From contig NZ_JAAFIX010000009.1 of assembly GCF_013297935.1 (NCBI RefSeq), forward strand, positions 1 through 64,000: a stretch of 64,000 bases of DNA. The letters are read 5' to 3'. The notes beneath the pieces were generated by a model. That model did no database searches. It had not been told where the DNA came from and saw only the letters and a program-made list of their open reading frames with translations. A program made the translations under genes and the position numbers. Shown here in pieces: positions 52,926 through 61,675 of this stretch (within the stretch, counting starts at the first letter, position 1; every line of letters begins with the position of its first letter). The DNA comes from Rhodoferax sp. Lineage in GTDB: Bacteria > Pseudomonadota > Gammaproteobacteria > Burkholderiales > Burkholderiaceae_C.

Positions 52926-53252
52926 ATGCGCAACGACCAAATCCTCGCCGAGATCCGCGAAGCCAACATGACCTATCTCATGCTGGCGCAAACTCTCATC
53001 CGCCAAGACAAAGCTGAAGCGCTGTTCCGCTTGGGCATGTCCGAAGAGGCGGCCGACATGATCGGGGCACTCTCCCCTGCGCAAATCATGCGTATTGCTT
53101 CGGGCAACATGCTGCTGTGCCGCTTCCGGGTCGATGACGACATTGTGTGGAACCTGCTGACCAACCACTCGGTCAACAAAGTGGATAACGACGCCACCAC
53201 CAAGCTGCACGCCAGCATTCTGATGGCCGGCCGTTTCGCCGAAGCCGTCTAA
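52926..53252 (+). CDS. flhD: FlhD, flagellar master regulator subunit
   Basis: FlhD forms with FlhC the FlhD4C2 activator of early flagellar operons. The 108-residue protein is helical with a short helix-turn-helix region; EIREANMTYLMLAQTLIRQDKAEALFRLGMSEEAADMIGALSPAQIMRIA is clearly FlhD, as is CRFR near 76. It is the first gene of flhDC, with a 37-base gap to flhC. An AGGAG ribosome site lies upstream. Confidence 0.96.
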   Translation: MRNDQILAEIREANMTYLMLAQTLIRQDKAEALFRLGMSEEAADMIGALSPAQIMRIASGNMLLCRFRVDDDIVWNLLTNHSVNKVDNDATTKLHASILMAGRFAEAV

Positions 53253-53289
53253 GCCCCCGCCTCACCCGTTTTCGCCCAGGAGCAGCACC

Positions 53290-53829
53290 ATGGCCACCCA
53301 AAAAAGTGTTTTGAACGATTCCAAGCAAGTGGAACGCGCAGTGTCTTTAATTCAGTTGGGCGCACGCCTGCAAGTGCTGGAGAGCGAAACCGAGTTGTCC
53401 TACGAGCGCTTGTTGCGCCTGTACAAAGAAGTGGCCGGCCGCTCCCCCAGCAAAGGCCAGTTGCCGTTCTCGACCGAGTGGTTCCTGACCTGGCAGCCCA
53501 ACATTCATGCGTCGCTGTTTCAAAACACCTACGAGTACCTCACCAAAGTGAGTGCCATGGAAGACATCGACGCCATCATGGCCGCCTATCGTCTTTACAC
53601 CGAGCAAATCTCTGCCTGCGGCGTGGAGCCATTGCTCTCCATCACCCGCGCTTGGCGCCTGGTGAAGTTCATCGACAACAACATGTTGTCCATGACCAAG
53701 TGCTCTAAATGCGGCGGGCACTTTGTGTCCGAAGCCTACGAAAACTCCCGCCACTTTGAATGCGGTCTCTGCAGCCCGCCTGCCCGCGCCGGCAAAGGCG
53801 CGTCCAGCGGAGGCATACTGCTCCACTAA
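53290..53829 (+). CDS. flhC: FlhC, flagellar master regulator subunit
   Basis: FlhC is the DNA-contacting partner of FlhD. The 179 residues contain the four-cysteine zinc site C-x2-C (CSKCGGHF) and C-x2-C (CGLC) near residues 138-160, as in characterised FlhC. The region LYKEVAGRSPSKGQLPFSTEWFLTWQPN is also family-typical. The C-terminal Gly/Ser/Ala tail is short. A dispersed repeat copy follows the stop directly. Confidence 0.96.
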   Translation: MATQKSVLNDSKQVERAVSLIQLGARLQVLESETELSYERLLRLYKEVAGRSPSKGQLPFSTEWFLTWQPNIHASLFQNTYEYLTKVSAMEDIDAIMAAYRLYTEQISACGVEPLLSITRAWRLVKFIDNNMLSMTKCSKCGGHFVSEAYENSRHFECGLCSPPARAGKGASSGGILLH

Positions 53830-53875
53830 GCTACTAAATTGATAGCTACTCGCGCATACATTCATTGGGCCAGAG
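53830..53875 (+). repeat. Dispersed intergenic repeat, copy 3
   Basis: GCTACTAAATTGATAGCTAC continues into TCGCGCATACATTC and GGGCCAGAGCCCC. It begins at the flhC stop. It matches copies 1 and 2 through TACTA, ATAGCT[GA]CT and GCGC. The GGGC/GCCC arms may act as a weak hairpin between flhC and motA. Confidence 0.62.
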
Positions 53876-53992
53876 CCCCATTTGGCAACAAATTACGCCC
53901 ACCTGGTGCGGCGGGCGATATGATGGGACTAGGCCTGAAAAGTCCTGTTGTTCAACCCTTGAGACTCGTGGCGTCCCTGTCACAATGAAACT

Positions 53993-54850
53993 ATGTTTGT
54001 AATCATTGGCTGGCTTGTCTGTTTGGGCTGTGTGTTCGGCGTGTACGCCATGCACGGTGGAAATATGGGCGTGATTCTGAAGGCATTGCCTTTTGAAATG
54101 CTCACGATCGGTGGGGCGACGATTGGCGCCTTTATTGCAAACAACCAGATGAAGGTCATTAAAAAGACCATGGCCGGGCTCGGTGCCTGCTTTAAAGGCA
54201 GCAAGTACACCAAAGCGCGCTACATGGAGTTGCTGGCACTCCTCTTCGACATATTGCAAAAGGCCCGCAAAGAGGGCCTGATGGCGATTGAAAAAGATGT
54301 GGAAGAACCAGAGCAGTCGGAGATTTTCAAAAAATACCCCACCGTCGGTAGCGATCACCATGTGGTGGAGTTCATTACCGACTACTTGCGCATGATGGTG
54401 TCGGGCAACCTGAACGCCCACGAGATTGAGTCCATCATGGACAGTGAGATCGAAACCCACCACCACGAAGAACACTCAGCGGTTGCCGCCATCCAGCGTA
54501 TTGCAGGCGGCTTGCCCGCGTTCGGTATCGTGGCGGCGGTGTTGGGGGTAGTGAATACCATGGGCTCAGTGGGCCAACCGCCGGCTGTGCTGGGCGGCAT
54601 GATCGGCTCCGCGCTGGTGGGCACCTTCCTCGGGATCTTGCTGGCTTATGCGTTTGCCGAACCTTTGGCAGGCCTGCTGGAACAAAAAGTCGAAGAAGGC
54701 AGCAAGGAATTCCAGTGCATCAAGACCACCTTGTTGGCGAGCATGCAGGGCTACAACCCGTCTACCGCCATTGAATTCGGCCGCAAAGTGCTCTATTCCA
54801 CCGAACGACCCACCTTCGGTGAATTGGAGGCACATGTCAAAAAGAAATAA
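53993..54850 (+). CDS. motA: MotA, flagellar stator proton-channel subunit
   Basis: MotA forms the proton channel with MotB and pushes FliG. The 285-residue protein has four transmembrane segments: MFVIIGWLVCLGCVFGVYAMHGG, the next around FEMLTIGGATIGAFIA, and a C-terminal pair with AFGIVAAVLGVVNTMGSV and GSALVGTFLGILLAYAFAEPL. The large cytoplasmic loop contains ARYMELLALLFDILQKARKEG, with the charged residues that meet FliG. It is followed by motB after 18 bases. No promoter was recognised upstream. Confidence 0.97.
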   Translation: MFVIIGWLVCLGCVFGVYAMHGGNMGVILKALPFEMLTIGGATIGAFIANNQMKVIKKTMAGLGACFKGSKYTKARYMELLALLFDILQKARKEGLMAIEKDVEEPEQSEIFKKYPTVGSDHHVVEFITDYLRMMVSGNLNAHEIESIMDSEIETHHHEEHSAVAAIQRIAGGLPAFGIVAAVLGVVNTMGSVGQPPAVLGGMIGSALVGTFLGILLAYAFAEPLAGLLEQKVEEGSKEFQCIKTTLLASMQGYNPSTAIEFGRKVLYSTERPTFGELEAHVKKK

Positions 54851-54868
54851 GGGCGGGAGCTTCTGAGC

Positions 54869-55810
54869 ATGGCAGGAGACGCCAAGAAACTCCAACCGAT
54901 CATCATCAAGCGGGTCAAAAAGGGCGGCCACGCTTCGCATGGCGGCGCCTGGAAGATCGCATACGCCGACTTCGTAACGGCCATGATGGCGTTCTTTTTG
55001 CTCATGTGGCTGCTCGGCAGCACGAGCGAAGGCGACAAAAAGGGCATTTCCGATTATTTCCAATCCCCCTTGAAGGTTGCCCTCCAAGGCGGCGCGGGTG
55101 CAGGCGCCAGCAACAGCGTGATTACCGGTGGTGGTAACGACCTCACGCAAGCCGCAGGCCAAACCAAGCGCGGCGAAGGTTCGGACTCAAAAGCCAAGAA
55201 GAGCGCGGGGGATCAGCGCAAGATCGAACGCGCCAAGAAAGACGCCCAGACTTTGGCCGCGCTGGCAGCCAAGATCGCGAGCTCCATCTCCAGCAACCCG
55301 AAGATGGCGGAGTTCAGCTCGCAAATCAAACTCGAAATCACGCCCGACGGCTTGCAAATCCAGATTGTGGACGACCAGCGCCGCCCGATGTTTGACATCG
55401 GCAGCTCCTCAGTGAAGCCCTATATGCGTGACATCCTGAAAGAAATCGGCATCACCTTGTCAGATGTAGACAATAAAATTAGCTTGGACGGACACACCGA
55501 CCAGGCGCCTTATGGCAACGCAGCCCGCGGATACAGCAACTGGGAGCTGTCGGCAGACCGAGCGAACGCCAGTCGCCGTGAGCTCATTGCCGCGGGTATG
55601 CCGGAAGATAAGCTGGCCCGGGTGGTGGGCATGGCGTCGAGTTTGCTCGCAGATACGCAAAATCCCTTGAGTGCAGCAAATCGCCGCATTAGTATCTTGG
55701 TCATGACCAAAGAGGCAGAAGAACGCCTCTTGGGCGGTGCCGTTATTCCACTGGAAGAAGAGGTGACATCAGCCGCCCCCGCGGAAGGAACATCGAAAGC
55801 CAGTCCGTGA
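54869..55810 (+). CDS. motB: MotB, flagellar stator anchor subunit
   Basis: MotB anchors the stator to peptidoglycan and carries the proton-binding Asp. A single transmembrane helix (IAYADFVTAMMAFFLLMWLLGS) includes D34, the expected channel residue; the basic N-terminus (KRVKKGGHASHGGAWK) is typical. The periplasmic OmpA-like domain shows ISLDGHTDQAPYG and LSADRANASRRELIAAGM. A Lys-rich linker joins them. It has 313 residues. Confidence 0.97.
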   Translation: MAGDAKKLQPIIIKRVKKGGHASHGGAWKIAYADFVTAMMAFFLLMWLLGSTSEGDKKGISDYFQSPLKVALQGGAGAGASNSVITGGGNDLTQAAGQTKRGEGSDSKAKKSAGDQRKIERAKKDAQTLAALAAKIASSISSNPKMAEFSSQIKLEITPDGLQIQIVDDQRRPMFDIGSSSVKPYMRDILKEIGITLSDVDNKISLDGHTDQAPYGNAARGYSNWELSADRANASRRELIAAGMPEDKLARVVGMASSLLADTQNPLSAANRRISILVMTKEAEERLLGGAVIPLEEEVTSAAPAEGTSKASP

Positions 55811-55869
55811 AATCTCTAAAATTCAGTCATACTCGTTAAAATTGAAAACCGTACGGCCAAAGGTTACCT

Positions 55870-56259
55870 ATGTCTAAAGAATTGCGCTTTCTCATCGTCG
55901 ACGATTTCTCCACCATGCGACGGATCGTGCGAAATCTCTTGAAAGAAAGCGGCTACGCAGACGCAGACGAAGCAGAAGACGGCGTTGCCGCCTTGCAAAA
56001 GCTTCGTAACAGCACGTTTGACTTCGTGGTGAGCGACATCAACATGCCCAATATGAATGGGTTCCAGTTGCTGGCCGAAATCAAGAAAGACGAAAAGCTC
56101 AAGCACATTCCCGTATTGATGGTGACCGCCGAAGCCCGCAAAGAAGACATCGTGCTCGCTGCGCAGCAAGGCGCCTCCGGCTACATCGTGAAGCCGTTCA
56201 CCAAGGCGACGCTGGAAGACAAGGTCAACCACATTCTCACCAAAATGGGATTGAAGTAA
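55870..56259 (+). CDS. cheY: CheY, motor-binding response regulator
   Basis: This 129-residue CheY is close in length and motif to the enterobacterial protein: [18 protein letters not shown] with the acidic pair, [17 protein letters not shown] with the phospho-acceptor Asp, [10 protein letters not shown] with the Thr, and [11 protein letters not shown] with the Lys. It is immediately followed by cheZ (two bases), so this is the likely motor-binding CheY. Confidence 0.97.
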   Translation: MSKELRFLIVDDFSTMRRIVRNLLKESGYADADEAEDGVAALQKLRNSTFDFVVSDINMPNMNGFQLLAEIKKDEKLKHIPVLMVTAEARKEDIVLAAQQGASGYIVKPFTKATLEDKVNHILTKMGLK

Positions 56260-56261
56260 TC

Positions 56262-56897
56262 ATGTCGACAGAACCCACTCCCTCCACACCGGCACTGAGT
56301 ACCGTAGAAGTTCACCAGCAACTCGGCGCACTGACCCGCCAATTGCACGACTCTTTGAATGGACTGGGTCTGGCCGACAAAGTAAAAGACTGGGCCGGCG
56401 AACTACCCGATGCCAAAAGCCGCTTGTCTTACATTGCGCGCCTGACAGGGCAAGCTGCGGAGAAAGTACTCAATCAAGTAGACCAAGCCAAAGAGCAGCA
56501 TGACTTCATTGCCTCTGAAACACGGCGTATCGGTGAGCTGATCGTCAAGGACCCGGTTGCCGCAGTGGCCAAGGGCCATGTGATGAACTTTATTAGCGAT
56601 GTAGACCAGGCCAGCAAGAAAGTGGATGCCCATCTGACCGAAATCATGATGGCCCAGGACTTTCACGACCTCACCGGCCAGGTGATTGCCAAAGTGGTGA
56701 ACTTGGCAGCGACCATCGAAGAGCAGCTGGTGCTGTTGCTGATTCAGACCGCGCCCCCGGACGCAGCTGCCAAAACCGCGGCCCCGGCGGAATACGTGCC
56801 GGCGCTGGCGGGCCCGGTAGTAGATGGCCAGACCAACCAGGAAGTGGTTACCGACCAGTCGCAAGTGGATGACTTGCTGGCGAGCCTGGGCTTCTAA
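56262..56897 (+). CDS. cheZ: CheZ, CheY-P phosphatase
   Basis: CheZ dephosphorylates CheY-P. The long helical hairpin includes the active site AQDFHDLTGQVIAKVV with the Asp-x3-Gln pair. After an Ala/Pro linker the C-terminal tail QVDDLLASLGF is the classical CheY-binding peptide. It has 211 residues. It comes right after cheY and is followed by an intrinsic terminator. Confidence 0.97.
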   Translation: MSTEPTPSTPALSTVEVHQQLGALTRQLHDSLNGLGLADKVKDWAGELPDAKSRLSYIARLTGQAAEKVLNQVDQAKEQHDFIASETRRIGELIVKDPVAAVAKGHVMNFISDVDQASKKVDAHLTEIMMAQDFHDLTGQVIAKVVNLAATIEEQLVLLLIQTAPPDAAAKTAAPAEYVPALAGPVVDGQTNQEVVTDQSQVDDLLASLGF

Positions 56898-56910
56898 ACT
56901 GCCTGAATGA

Positions 56911-56932
56911 AGGGGCAGAAAGCCCCTCTTTT
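56911..56932 (+). terminator. cheZ terminator
   Basis: AGGGGC and GCCCCT arms (56911-56916, 56922-56927) around a 5-base loop are followed by a CTTTTC run, 14 bases after the cheZ stop. It closes the motA-motB-cheY-cheZ run. Two more dyads follow before flhB: CACCCT/AGGGTG (56933-56954) and GGTGAGA/TCTCACC (56966-56988). Confidence 0.8.
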
Positions 56933-56991
56933 CACCCTTTAGTTTCAGAGGGTGCTCGCGACAATGGTGAGAACACGAGAGTCTCACCACC

Positions 56992-58146
56992 ATGGAACAA
57001 GGCAGTCAAGATCGCAATTTACCGGCTTCCGAAAGAAAGCTGCAAAAAGCACGCGACGACGGCCAAGTCAGCCGCTCGCAGGACCTTTCGCACCTCGCTG
57101 TGCTGGGCGCCGGCGCGGTAGCCGTACTCTCTCTCTCCCCTATTTTGTTTGAGCAACTCAAACTCAGCATGATTCAGCAGCTGAGTTTTGATGCAGAGGC
57201 CGTGCGCCGGACCGGCACGATGGTGCAACGCCTGGGCGACGCAAGCACCATAGGCACCGCGGGCTGCGTGGCATTCGCAGCAGTGGTGATGACGGCTGCA
57301 ATTCTGGCGGCCATTGCATCCGGCGGGTGGGTGAACAGCCTCAAGCCCCTGATGCCGGATTTCTCGCGCCTGAACCCGCTGTCTGGGTTCGCCAACATGT
57401 TTTCTAAAAAGAAACTGCTCGACACCGCGAAGATGACTTTGATGACCGGCATCTTGTTCGCGATTGCAGTTGGCTTTTTGAAAAGCGGAATGCAAGACAT
57501 GGCGGCCATGCTGCTGCAGCCTTCGCCGGCCGCCATTAACCACTTGATGCAGTGGATGACAGGCGGCTTGGGGCTGATGTTGCTGGTCATTCTGTTGGCA
57601 GCCATGGTGGACGTGCCGCTGCAGATGTTTCTGCACAAAGACCAGATGAAGATGTCGCACCAAGAGGTGAAGGAAGAGGGCAAGGAGTCCGACGGCAACC
57701 CTCAACTCAAGGGGAAAATCCGCCAAAAGCAACGCGAGCTGGCCCAGAAAAGCAGCGTGGGCGCGGTGCCCAAGGCAGATTTCATTGTCATGAACCCGAC
57801 CCACTTTGCGGTCGCTATCCGCTACGACGAAGCCACCATGCGGGCTCCGCGTGTGATTTCAAAAGGCGCTGACTTGCTGGCGATGCGGATTCGCGATGTT
57901 GCGAAGCAGCACTCGATTCCGGTGTTGCAGTCCCCCATGCTGGCGCGCGCTTTGTATGCCAACGCGGAGTTGGATCAGGACATTCCGGCGACGCTGTACA
58001 CCGCGGTGGCCCAGGTTCTGGCCTATGTCTATCGCTTGCGGGCGGCCTTGCGCGGTGAAGGCACGATGCCGACCGAAGTGCCGCAACCGTTTGTTCCGCC
58101 GGAACTTGACCCCCTGTCCAAGACCGTGAAGGCAGCACCCGTATGA
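56992..58146 (+). CDS. flhB: FlhB, export-specificity switch protein
   Basis: FlhB is the membrane protein that switches export from hook to filament substrates after self-cleavage. Four hydrophobic segments are followed by the cytoplasmic domain with the autocleavage motif N268-P269-T270-H271 in VMNPTHFAVAIRYD. The preceding GNPQLKGKIRQKQREL is typical. It has 384 residues. The start lies directly after a 7-base inverted repeat that may fold over the ribosome site. It overlaps flhA by four bases. Confidence 0.97.
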   Translation: MEQGSQDRNLPASERKLQKARDDGQVSRSQDLSHLAVLGAGAVAVLSLSPILFEQLKLSMIQQLSFDAEAVRRTGTMVQRLGDASTIGTAGCVAFAAVVMTAAILAAIASGGWVNSLKPLMPDFSRLNPLSGFANMFSKKKLLDTAKMTLMTGILFAIAVGFLKSGMQDMAAMLLQPSPAAINHLMQWMTGGLGLMLLVILLAAMVDVPLQMFLHKDQMKMSHQEVKEEGKESDGNPQLKGKIRQKQRELAQKSSVGAVPKADFIVMNPTHFAVAIRYDEATMRAPRVISKGADLLAMRIRDVAKQHSIPVLQSPMLARALYANAELDQDIPATLYTAVAQVLAYVYRLRAALRGEGTMPTEVPQPFVPPELDPLSKTVKAAPV

Positions 58147-60224
58147 ACGCCCAACTCAAATCCTTCCAGCAGTGGTACGCCGCGAATGCCGGCGTGATGC
58201 AAGGCGCCGCAGCCCCCATGCTGGTAGTCGCCATTCTCGCCATGATGGTGTTGCCCATGCCTCCGCTGCTGCTGGACATGTTCTTCACCATCAATATTGC
58301 GGTCGCCCTGATGGTGATGATGGTGGCGGCCTACATGGTTCGACCACTGGACTTCGCAGCATTTCCCTCGGTGTTGCTGCTGACCACCCTGATGCGCCTA
58401 TCGTTAAACGTGGCGTCCACCCGTGTTGTGCTCCTAGAGGGCCACACAGGCCCGGGCGCTGCCGGTGCGGTGATTGAGGCGTTCGGCCACTTTCTGATCG
58501 GCGGCAACTTTGCGGTGGGTTTGATTGTGTTTGCCATTCTGGTGGTGATCAACTTTGTAGTGGTAACCAAGGGCTCTGAACGTATTGCGGAAGTGTCCGC
58601 CCGCTTCACCTTGGATGCGATGCCCGGCAAACAAATGGCGGTAGATGCGGATTTGAACGCTGGCTTGATCGATGAAAAAGAGGCCAAGCGGCGTCGGGCC
58701 GAGATCGGCGAAGAGGCCGAATTTTTCGGCTCCATGGACGGTGCCTCCAAATTTGTGCGCGGCGACGCGATTGCCGGCATTTTGATTCTGCTGATCAACA
58801 TCTTTGGTGGTTTCGCGATCGGCATACTGCAGCACGACCTGAGCGCATCTCAGGCCGCCAACTCCTACATTCTGCTGGCGGTAGGTGATGCGCTGGTTGC
58901 GCAGATTCCGGGTTTGCTCATTTCCGTAGCGGCTGCCATGGTGGTGTCGCGGGTGGGTAAAGACAAAGACATCGGTAAGCAAATTGTGGGGCAGATGTTT
59001 GTGTCCCCCAAGGTGCTGGGTATCACGGCCACGATCATGGTGATCCTGGGCCTGATTCCCAACATGCCCCATTTTGTTTTTCTGTCGATTGGCGCCGTGC
59101 TGGCATATGGCGCCTGGGCGCTTGCCAACAAGCCGGTTCCGGTGGAGGCAGATGTCGCCCCCGCCGCCGCCACCGGGGACGGAGATGCCACGTGGGATGA
59201 TCTGCAGCCGGTTGACCAGCTCGGCCTGGAGCTCGGTTATCGCCTGATCGCACTGGTAGACAAAACCCGCCAAGGCGATTTGCTAAACCGCATCAAGGGT
59301 GTGCGCAGAAAGTTCGCGCAAGAGGTTGGCTTTTTGCCACCGTCTGTGCATGTGCGGGACAACCTGGAGCTCAAACCCAGCGGCTACCGGATCACCCTGC
59401 GTGGAGTGATCGTGGGCGAAGGAGAGGCATTCCCCGGCAATTACCTGGCGATCAACCCCGGAGGCATCACAACCCCGTTGATCGGCACCGCCACTACGGA
59501 CCCGGCTTTTGGACTCCCTGCACACTGGATCGACGAACGCCAGAAGGAAGCCGCGCAAATGGCCGGATTTACCGTGGTTGATTCTGAGACTGTCATGGCA
59601 ACCCATTTGTCACACTTGATGCAAGTCCAGGCCTCCAAGCTATTGAGCCGGACAGAAACACAACAATTGGTAGAGCACGTGGCAAAACTGGCCCCCAAAC
59701 TGATCGAAGAGGTCGTACCGAAGATGGTCTCCGTGGCCGTCTTTCAAAAGGTGCTGCAGCTGCTGCTGGACGAGTCGGTGCACATCCGCGACATCCGCAC
59801 CATCATCGAATCCATCGCCGAGCATGCGCCGGCCACCACGGACCCGGTGGAGCTTGCAAAGCGGGTGCGGGTGGCGTTGTCGCCCGCCATCGTTCAGCAG
59901 ATTTACGGCCCGACCCGCGAACTCAATGTGATTGCGATCGACCCCGGCCTGGAGCGCTTGCTGGTGCAGGCCCTCGGTAGTGCTTCCGGCTCCGCACTGG
60001 ACCCGGGTGTTGCCGATATGTTGAGCCGCAATGCCGCAGAGACCGCCATGAAACAAGAGGAAATCGGAGTGCCGGCCTGCCTGCTGGTGCCTGACCAGAT
60101 TCGGGGTGCCATCTCCCGCCTGGTGCGACGCGTTGCCCCTCGCCTACAGGTGCTCGGCCACAGTGAAATTCCAGAAACCCACACCATCCGTATCGGTCCG
60201 ATTTTGAGAGGCGCCACATCATGA
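58143..60224 (+). CDS. flhA: FlhA, flagellar export gate protein
   Basis: FlhA forms the nonameric export-gate ring and docks chaperone-substrate complexes. The N-terminal half has about eight transmembrane helices and the FHIPEP region (SVLLLTTLMRLSLNVASTRVVLLEGH, GDAIAGILILLINIFGGFAIG). The C-terminal half is the cytoplasmic docking domain (LELGYRLIALVDKTRQGDLLNRIKGVRRKFAQEVGFLPP). It has 693 residues. Both ends overlap neighbours by four bases (ATGA). Confidence 0.97.
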   Translation: MNAQLKSFQQWYAANAGVMQGAAAPMLVVAILAMMVLPMPPLLLDMFFTINIAVALMVMMVAAYMVRPLDFAAFPSVLLLTTLMRLSLNVASTRVVLLEGHTGPGAAGAVIEAFGHFLIGGNFAVGLIVFAILVVINFVVVTKGSERIAEVSARFTLDAMPGKQMAVDADLNAGLIDEKEAKRRRAEIGEEAEFFGSMDGASKFVRGDAIAGILILLINIFGGFAIGILQHDLSASQAANSYILLAVGDALVAQIPGLLISVAAAMVVSRVGKDKDIGKQIVGQMFVSPKVLGITATIMVILGLIPNMPHFVFLSIGAVLAYGAWALANKPVPVEADVAPAAATGDGDATWDDLQPVDQLGLELGYRLIALVDKTRQGDLLNRIKGVRRKFAQEVGFLPPSVHVRDNLELKPSGYRITLRGVIVGEGEAFPGNYLAINPGGITTPLIGTATTDPAFGLPAHWIDERQKEAAQMAGFTVVDSETVMATHLSHLMQVQASKLLSRTETQQLVEHVAKLAPKLIEEVVPKMVSVAVFQKVLQLLLDESVHIRDIRTIIESIAEHAPATTDPVELAKRVRVALSPAIVQQIYGPTRELNVIAIDPGLERLLVQALGSASGSALDPGVADMLSRNAAETAMKQEEIGVPACLLVPDQIRGAISRLVRRVAPRLQVLGHSEIPETHTIRIGPILRGATS

Positions 60225-61675
60225 ACGTCCAACGCTTTACTGCCGCCACTTCCCGCGAAGCACTGGCCAAGGCCCGCCAAGCCTTTGGCGAGGGAACCCT
60301 GATTCTGTCGAACCGACCGACTGCCAATGGTGTAGAAGTCGTTGCTACCGCTGAAGAGAGCCTGGCCACTCTGGATGCGGCTGTCGGCAGCGCCGGCGCA
60401 CGCTCTGGCAGCGGCGGATCTCAGCGCAAATCGCCACCGAGCTATCGCGAAGTGGCCAGCAAGGTGGAAGAGGATGCCGAGCAACTGGCCATGAGCACCC
60501 TGTCTTTTCAAGACTACGTGCGTGAGCGCATGATGCGCCGGCGTGCGGAGGCCATGCAAGCACCCGCAGCCGTGCCGCAGATGATTCCCGCCCCCATGCC
60601 GGCCCCGGCACCGCTGGAGCGCCCGAAGCCCACACTGACCCAGCGCATCGCCATCGATATTGAGGCCCAGCCCAAGCGGTCAGCGCCTGTACGCAAGCCG
60701 GCTCCGGCTGCCCAAGCACCTGCCGTTAACAAGATCGTGATGGATGAGCTGCACGCCATGAAGGAGTTGATCGAAGACCGCTTCAACACACTCACCTGGT
60801 TGGGTCAGGCAAAACAAAATCCGATCCAGTCCAACATGATGTTGAAGATGATCCGCGCAGGCTATTCGCCCACCCTGTCGCGCGCCATCCTGGAGCGCCT
60901 GCCCGAAGACATGGATGCCTCCGAATCGGTTCGCTGGGTCCTGGATGTGCTCGAACGCAACTTGCACACCGATGCAGCCATCCCTGCGCTCCACGAAGAA
61001 GGTGGTGTGTTCGCCCTCATTGGCGCTACCGGTGTGGGCAAGACCACCACCGCAGCCAAACTGGCCGGACTGTGCGCCCGCACCCACGGCCCGGGCAGCG
61101 TAGGACTGATTACCCTGGACACCTACCGTATCGGAGCGCACGAGCAACTCCGCGCTTACGGAAAGATGCTGGGCGTGGTTGCCCACCTGGCGCATGACCA
61201 GGCAGCCCTGCAAGATCTCTTGAGTCTGTTGTCCAACAAGCAGATGGTTCTGATCGACACCACGGGCATTGCCCCCCGCGACCCCCGCAAGCGCGAGCTC
61301 CTGGAGTTGCTGGACTTGCCCGAAATCAAACGCCTGCTCGTCCTGAATGCCGGCGGCCACGGCGACACGCTAGATGAAGCCGTGGGCTGCTTCAAGACGG
61401 GTGAAACACAGCAGGTCATTCTGTCCAAGACCGATGAGGCCGTTAAGTTAGGCCCGTCTATAGATGCCTGCATCCGGCATCAGTTGATGCTGCGCGGCAC
61501 GACCACCGGTCAACGCGTGCCTGAGGACTGGGAGCCAGCAGTCGCAGCCAAGCTGGTTCGCGCGTCCATGCGGAGCACGGGTGCTTCGGCCTACGACCCG
61601 AAAACGACAGACCTTAGCTTCTTCTTCAGCCAACCTGCCAACACCACTTCACACAAGGGGCGCATGAATGCTTGA
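60221..61675 (+). CDS. flhF: FlhF, SRP-type GTPase for flagellar placement
   Basis: FlhF sets the number and polar placement of flagella. It has an N-terminal B domain (MNVQRFTAATSREALAKARQAFGEGTLILSNR), a Pro/Ala-rich linker and the SRP-like NG domain with G1 GATGVGKTTTAAKLA, TLDTYRIGAHEQLRAYGK, G3 LIDTTGIAPRDPR and G4 LSKTDEAVKLG. All GTP-binding motifs are intact. It has 484 residues and overlaps the next gene by eight bases. A polar flagellum is suggested by its presence, but not proved. Confidence 0.95.
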   Translation: MNVQRFTAATSREALAKARQAFGEGTLILSNRPTANGVEVVATAEESLATLDAAVGSAGARSGSGGSQRKSPPSYREVASKVEEDAEQLAMSTLSFQDYVRERMMRRRAEAMQAPAAVPQMIPAPMPAPAPLERPKPTLTQRIAIDIEAQPKRSAPVRKPAPAAQAPAVNKIVMDELHAMKELIEDRFNTLTWLGQAKQNPIQSNMMLKMIRAGYSPTLSRAILERLPEDMDASESVRWVLDVLERNLHTDAAIPALHEEGGVFALIGATGVGKTTTAAKLAGLCARTHGPGSVGLITLDTYRIGAHEQLRAYGKMLGVVAHLAHDQAALQDLLSLLSNKQMVLIDTTGIAPRDPRKRELLELLDLPEIKRLLVLNAGGHGDTLDEAVGCFKTGETQQVILSKTDEAVKLGPSIDACIRHQLMLRGTTTGQRVPEDWEPAVAAKLVRASMRSTGASAYDPKTTDLSFFFSQPANTTSHKGRMNA

